A DNA stretch of 64,000 nucleotides from Vallitalea sp. Its GTDB lineage: Bacteria; Bacillota; Clostridia; Lachnospirales; Vallitaleaceae. Below are positions 63,201 to 64,000 of the stretch, piece by piece (position 1 is the stretch's first letter; each line of letters starts with the position of its first letter). A program made the position numbers and the translations under genes. Location: positions 1 through 64,000 of the forward strand of contig JAOARM010000041.1 of assembly GCA_025210515.1 (NCBI GenBank). Reading direction: 5' to 3'. The notes under the pieces were generated by a model, which saw nothing but the letters and a program-made list of their open reading frames with translations, did no database searches and was not told the origin of the DNA.

Positions 63201-64000
63201 TATATTCATCTTGAAGAAACACCTTTCTATATTGTAGAAGAAACTATGCCGTGGGAAAGAATAATAGATGATGAAGGTGTTTCTATTCCAAGACGAACAG
63301 GTATAAGTTCTTTCGGTATTGGCGGAACTAATGCTCATATTATATTAGAAGAGTATACAGAAGATGAGAAGCAAAGTAATAATGAAGACATTATAGAGAA
63401 AGAACAAATGCTATTTGTTCTTTCAGCAAAAAATACTCAGGTACTTAAAGAATATGCAAAAAATATGCTACATTTCATAGAAGATAGTATAAAAGAACAA
63501 AATAATATCTCACTTAGAAATCTTACCTATACATTACAAATTGGCAGAATGAATTTAGATGAAAGACTTGCTATATGTATCAGTAGTACACAGGAACTTG
63601 TTGTTGAACTACAAAACTACATAGAAAATAATATATCAAAGAATATTATTACAAATGATAATAATATAAAACAGAAAACAACAAATCAACAAAGTAATAA
63701 AATAGAATTACTGGAACTTAATGAACTAGCTACTAATTGGGTGAATGGAGAAATAGTCAACTTCAAGGCATTATATGATGAAGATAAGCCAAGAAGAATA
63801 TCTCTTCCAACGTATCCATTTGAAAAAAATCGTTATTGGATAAGCAATGAAAAAAACCAAAAGATATCAAAACAAATAGCTCATCCATATATAACATATA
63901 ATAATTCATCTTTATTAAAAAGTTGTTATGTAACTAATTTAGAAGGAAGTGAGTATTATCTAAAACATAGTCTTAATAAGAAAGAGAAGCAATTACCTTG
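56841..64000 (+). CDS. Trans-AT polyketide synthase 5 (ACP of module 8, modules 9, 10 and start of 11; cut by window edge)
   Basis: The ATG at 56,841 lies nine bases after GGAGGG and overlaps the previous stop. The frame stays open to base 64,000 (2,386 codons seen). Residues 1 to 32 are docking helices (NMVKDKKITADEGYKLI). Domains: ACP (Ser88); KS9 177-610 (Cys346, ESACSSS); ACP (Ser833); KS10 904-1330 (Cys1072, DTMCSSS) with a Ser-less ACP-like insert (Asp1409 in GVDDVT); ACP (Ser1659 in GLDSLK); KS11 1743-2170 (Cys1909, NTACSSS); and from about 2347 the beginning of a DH (HPYITY ... YYLKHSLNKKEKQLP). All three KS keep HGTGT. Modules 9 and 10 lack any processing domain between KS and ACP. 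Confidence 0.93.
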   Translation, partial: MDDKRASMDIILNMVKDKKITADEGYKLINTVTSVNRQKKQEALPNTDMKEIEEKTTIYLKETISKCTKIPVHQIVTTDPFENIGIDSVMIKALNKALETDFPDLSKTVFFENQTLQELVNYFLLHHRNQLIHVLCLEKEENTIKSISTDIVVENKEKIENKKERINISPRKKKHIDDIAIVGISGRFPKASDKQEYWNNLVNGIDCIEEIPDSRFDYNKYYHKEKGQKGKIYSKWGGFIEDVDRFDPLFFNISPKEASFIDPQERIFLQTAWEAVEDAGYTRESLQESKVGVFASAMYGHYELFGVEETMKGNTCATSSLFSSIPNRVSYLLNLHGPSVAIESACSSSLEAVRLASNSIKNGECDMAIVGGVNLSLHPNKYILLCQTNYLSTDGRCRTFGDGGDGYVPSEGCGVIVLRAVREARKNKDHIYAVIKGGETNHGGKTNGFSVPNPKAQEQLIKDTHLSTQIDPKTISYVEAHGTGTILGDPIEITGLTNAYSNFTQDTGFCSIGSVKSNIGHCEAAAGIAGVIKLSLMLQHKKLVPSLHSNVLNPNIDFEKTPFVVQQVYEDWKKPIINEDGRKVFVNRRGSISAFGAGGTNVHLILEEYDKAYITDYMFDKSRILVLSAKTKKALKDYANKIIEFADENTINMDTKEISKLFANITYTLQVGRETMPYRIAFIAQSIEDITYKLRDFIQGNNENIYTNHVRTDILEEVSYKDSLEDIARKWTEGYIVDWTKLYQDESPIKISLPTYPYQLERCWLSVNSDNQLLEEKVTTSNTICQDNKQNIKDSQEWGDMEKYLRNLLGEEFGISPSRIDLEDTLDIYGIDSVMITNLTKKLEDRFGELSKTLFFEYQTLEELIKFFVNEYSYDEEKEVLSNTQNSQENRQDTSNSKHDISYCDIAIVGIAGTYPEAQNLDELWNNLLEGRDSISEIPIERWDYSKYKDYINKPDIKLSKWGGFIEDIDKFDPLFFNISPAEAELMDPQERVFLQTSWETIEDAGYTRNLLKDYNVGVYVGVTYGHYQMLGVEETLQGNPIALNSAFSAVANRVSYCLNLTGPSLAVDTMCSSSLTALHLACESIYLNECDMAIAGGINLAIHPSKYLLLGQTGFTSSDGRCRSFGAGGDGYVPGEGSGALLIKPLNRAVEDRDHIYGIIKGTVMNHGGKTNGFTVPNPNAQSRLIEEGLSKAGISPKTISYIEAHGTGTALGDPIEITALTKAYDEVKVPNACAIGSIKSNIGHLESASGIAGITKVLLQMKYTTLVPSIHANNLNPNINFTKTPFYVQRQLEQWKPKEVEDKLVRRASVSSFGAGGSNAHVIIEDYNRQEESYTQRENESYVITLSAKNKERLHDYVEKYIEFCNRILGKQKEDLPKLSHILADIIDVDEDNIQYEELLVEYGVDDVTFKVFIERVNTYLAKPITEHISLSQCTLQTIQQYIDNYKQSSLAASNFRVFLRDMAYTLQMCRESYCEKVAFVVSSIEELQNKCVDYIQGNEDIEGIYIGNDKNTQSSNNPLLKGNIYNELIMKAFDNKEFDSLAQLWVSGSIVPWHKLYEIIPGRRVSLPTYPFAKESYWIERVTTYEANDKKKVTKKVIKKGNKKIVKETNKKQIVDNMSPEQFVISNIKKIVSDLIKLQEDKIDLDENFGNYGLDSLKLTALSNEINELLDINIEPTITFSHSNIESLGKYILETYGEKLGQVLNRNTDNVNEIETIEDSEYDEINYIEEDAVTHNSSKIAIIGMDARMPGANNLDEFWKLLEEQRNSITEIPTHRFNWEEYYATTGKGKTNTKWGGFIQDEDKFDAGFFSISPFEAERMDPQQRLLLQTSWNAIEDAGYHIAELAKKPVGVFTTIQRSEYPNMLVDNISDIDGQTVIGSMESMVANRISYIFNFTGPSEAINTACSSSLVALNRGIKSIINKECDVALVGGACLALSPESFITQSSLGVLSSDGQCKTFDAKANGFVKGEGVGSILLKGYEQAVKDGDNIYAVICGSSVNHGGKSNSLTAPNAVAQSKLIVQVLEESGVDPATISYIETHGTGTKLGDPVEINGLTNAFSKFISSHNKKHYCGLGSVKTNIGHLEPMAGLASVFKMVLALQHRKMPGIVNFTQLNPYIHLEETPFYIVEETMPWERIIDDEGVSIPRRTGISSFGIGGTNAHIILEEYTEDEKQSNNEDIIEKEQMLFVLSAKNTQVLKEYAKNMLHFIEDSIKEQNNISLRNLTYTLQIGRMNLDERLAICISSTQELVVELQNYIENNISKNIITNDNNIKQKTTNQQSNKIELLELNELATNWVNGEIVNFKALYDEDKPRRISLPTYPFEKNRYWISNEKNQKISKQIAHPYITYNNSSLLKSCYVTNLEGSEYYLKHSLNKKEKQLP
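57367..59460 (+). other. PKS module 9: KS-ACP
   Basis: KS9 is complete. After the flanking linker (SLPTYPYQLERCW) only one ACP (Ser833, GIDSVM) follows. No reductive domain is present, so a beta-keto group or processing in trans is expected. Confidence 0.8.
59545..61935 (+). other. PKS module 10: KS-(Ser-less ACP-like insert)-ACP
   Basis: KS10 is complete. The insert (nt 60,980 to 61,180) reads GVDDVT, with Asp1409 at the serine position. After a Lys-rich linker one active ACP (Ser1659) follows. No KR, DH or ECH is present. Confidence 0.8.
62065..64000 (+). other. PKS module 11: KS-DH... (incomplete)
   Basis: KS11 is complete (NTACSSS, THGTGT, GHLEPMAG). The linker SLPTYPFEKNRYW is followed by the first part of a DH domain. 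The window ends inside its His motif region. Confidence 0.75.

Overview
The window is very AT-rich. Its genes have AGGAGG-type ribosome binding sites, frequent TTG and GTG starts, and relics of IS256-type and sporulation-sigma genes. This points to a low-GC Gram-positive anaerobe of the class Clostridia; I cannot name the genus. No rRNA, tRNA or CRISPR array was seen.

Positions 1 to about 7,300 are a degraded chromosomal flank. Intact genes there are truA on the minus strand, a DUF2262-type protein, a hypothetical protein and an HTH-methyltransferase fusion. They sit among broken genes: an IS256 transposase relic in three frames, a sugar-phosphate-isomerase-like gene with a large internal deletion, a frameshifted flavodoxin-fold reductase, a probably 5'-truncated Nudix gene, and a short tail that resembles a sporulation sigma factor.

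From about 7,500 to the right edge lies one co-directional trans-acyltransferase polyketide synthase (trans-AT PKS) cluster. A near-consensus promoter and a leader with two tandem terminator-like hairpins precede loaP, a NusG-family antiterminator known to control long antibiotic operons. Then come a phosphopantetheinyl transferase, a PksB/BaeB-like metallo-hydrolase, a full acetyl-CoA carboxylase set (accB-accC-accD-accA) for malonyl-CoA, an acylhydrolase-like AT, a malonyl AT fused to a trans enoylreductase, a beta-branching cassette (donor ACP, Ser-active-site KS decarboxylase, HMG-CoA-synthase homologue, ECH1) and an ABC exporter. There is no stand-alone ECH2 gene.

Five giant PKS genes follow (23,867 to past 64,000), holding eleven modules, the last cut by the window edge: M1 KS-degenerate AT-DH-KR-ACP; M2 KS-KR-ACP; M3 KS-ECH-ACP-ACP; M4 KS-DH-KR-ACP; M5 KS-ECH-ACP-ACP; M6 KS/DH-KR-ACP; M7 KS-ECH/ACP-ACP; M8 KS0-DH/ACP; M9 KS-ACP; M10 KS-ACP; M11 KS-DH... 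(slash marks a protein boundary). Three modules carry their own ECH2-like domain and a tandem ACP. Because beta-branching modules alternate with DH-KR modules (M3, M5, M7 against M4, M6), colinearity predicts a conjugated chain with a methyl on every fourth backbone carbon, the spacing of an isoprenoid, made by a polyketide route. Four KS domains (M2, M5, M7, M10) also contain an inserted ACP-like fold in which the phosphopantetheine serine is Pro, Thr, Ala or Asp. I do not recognise the product.
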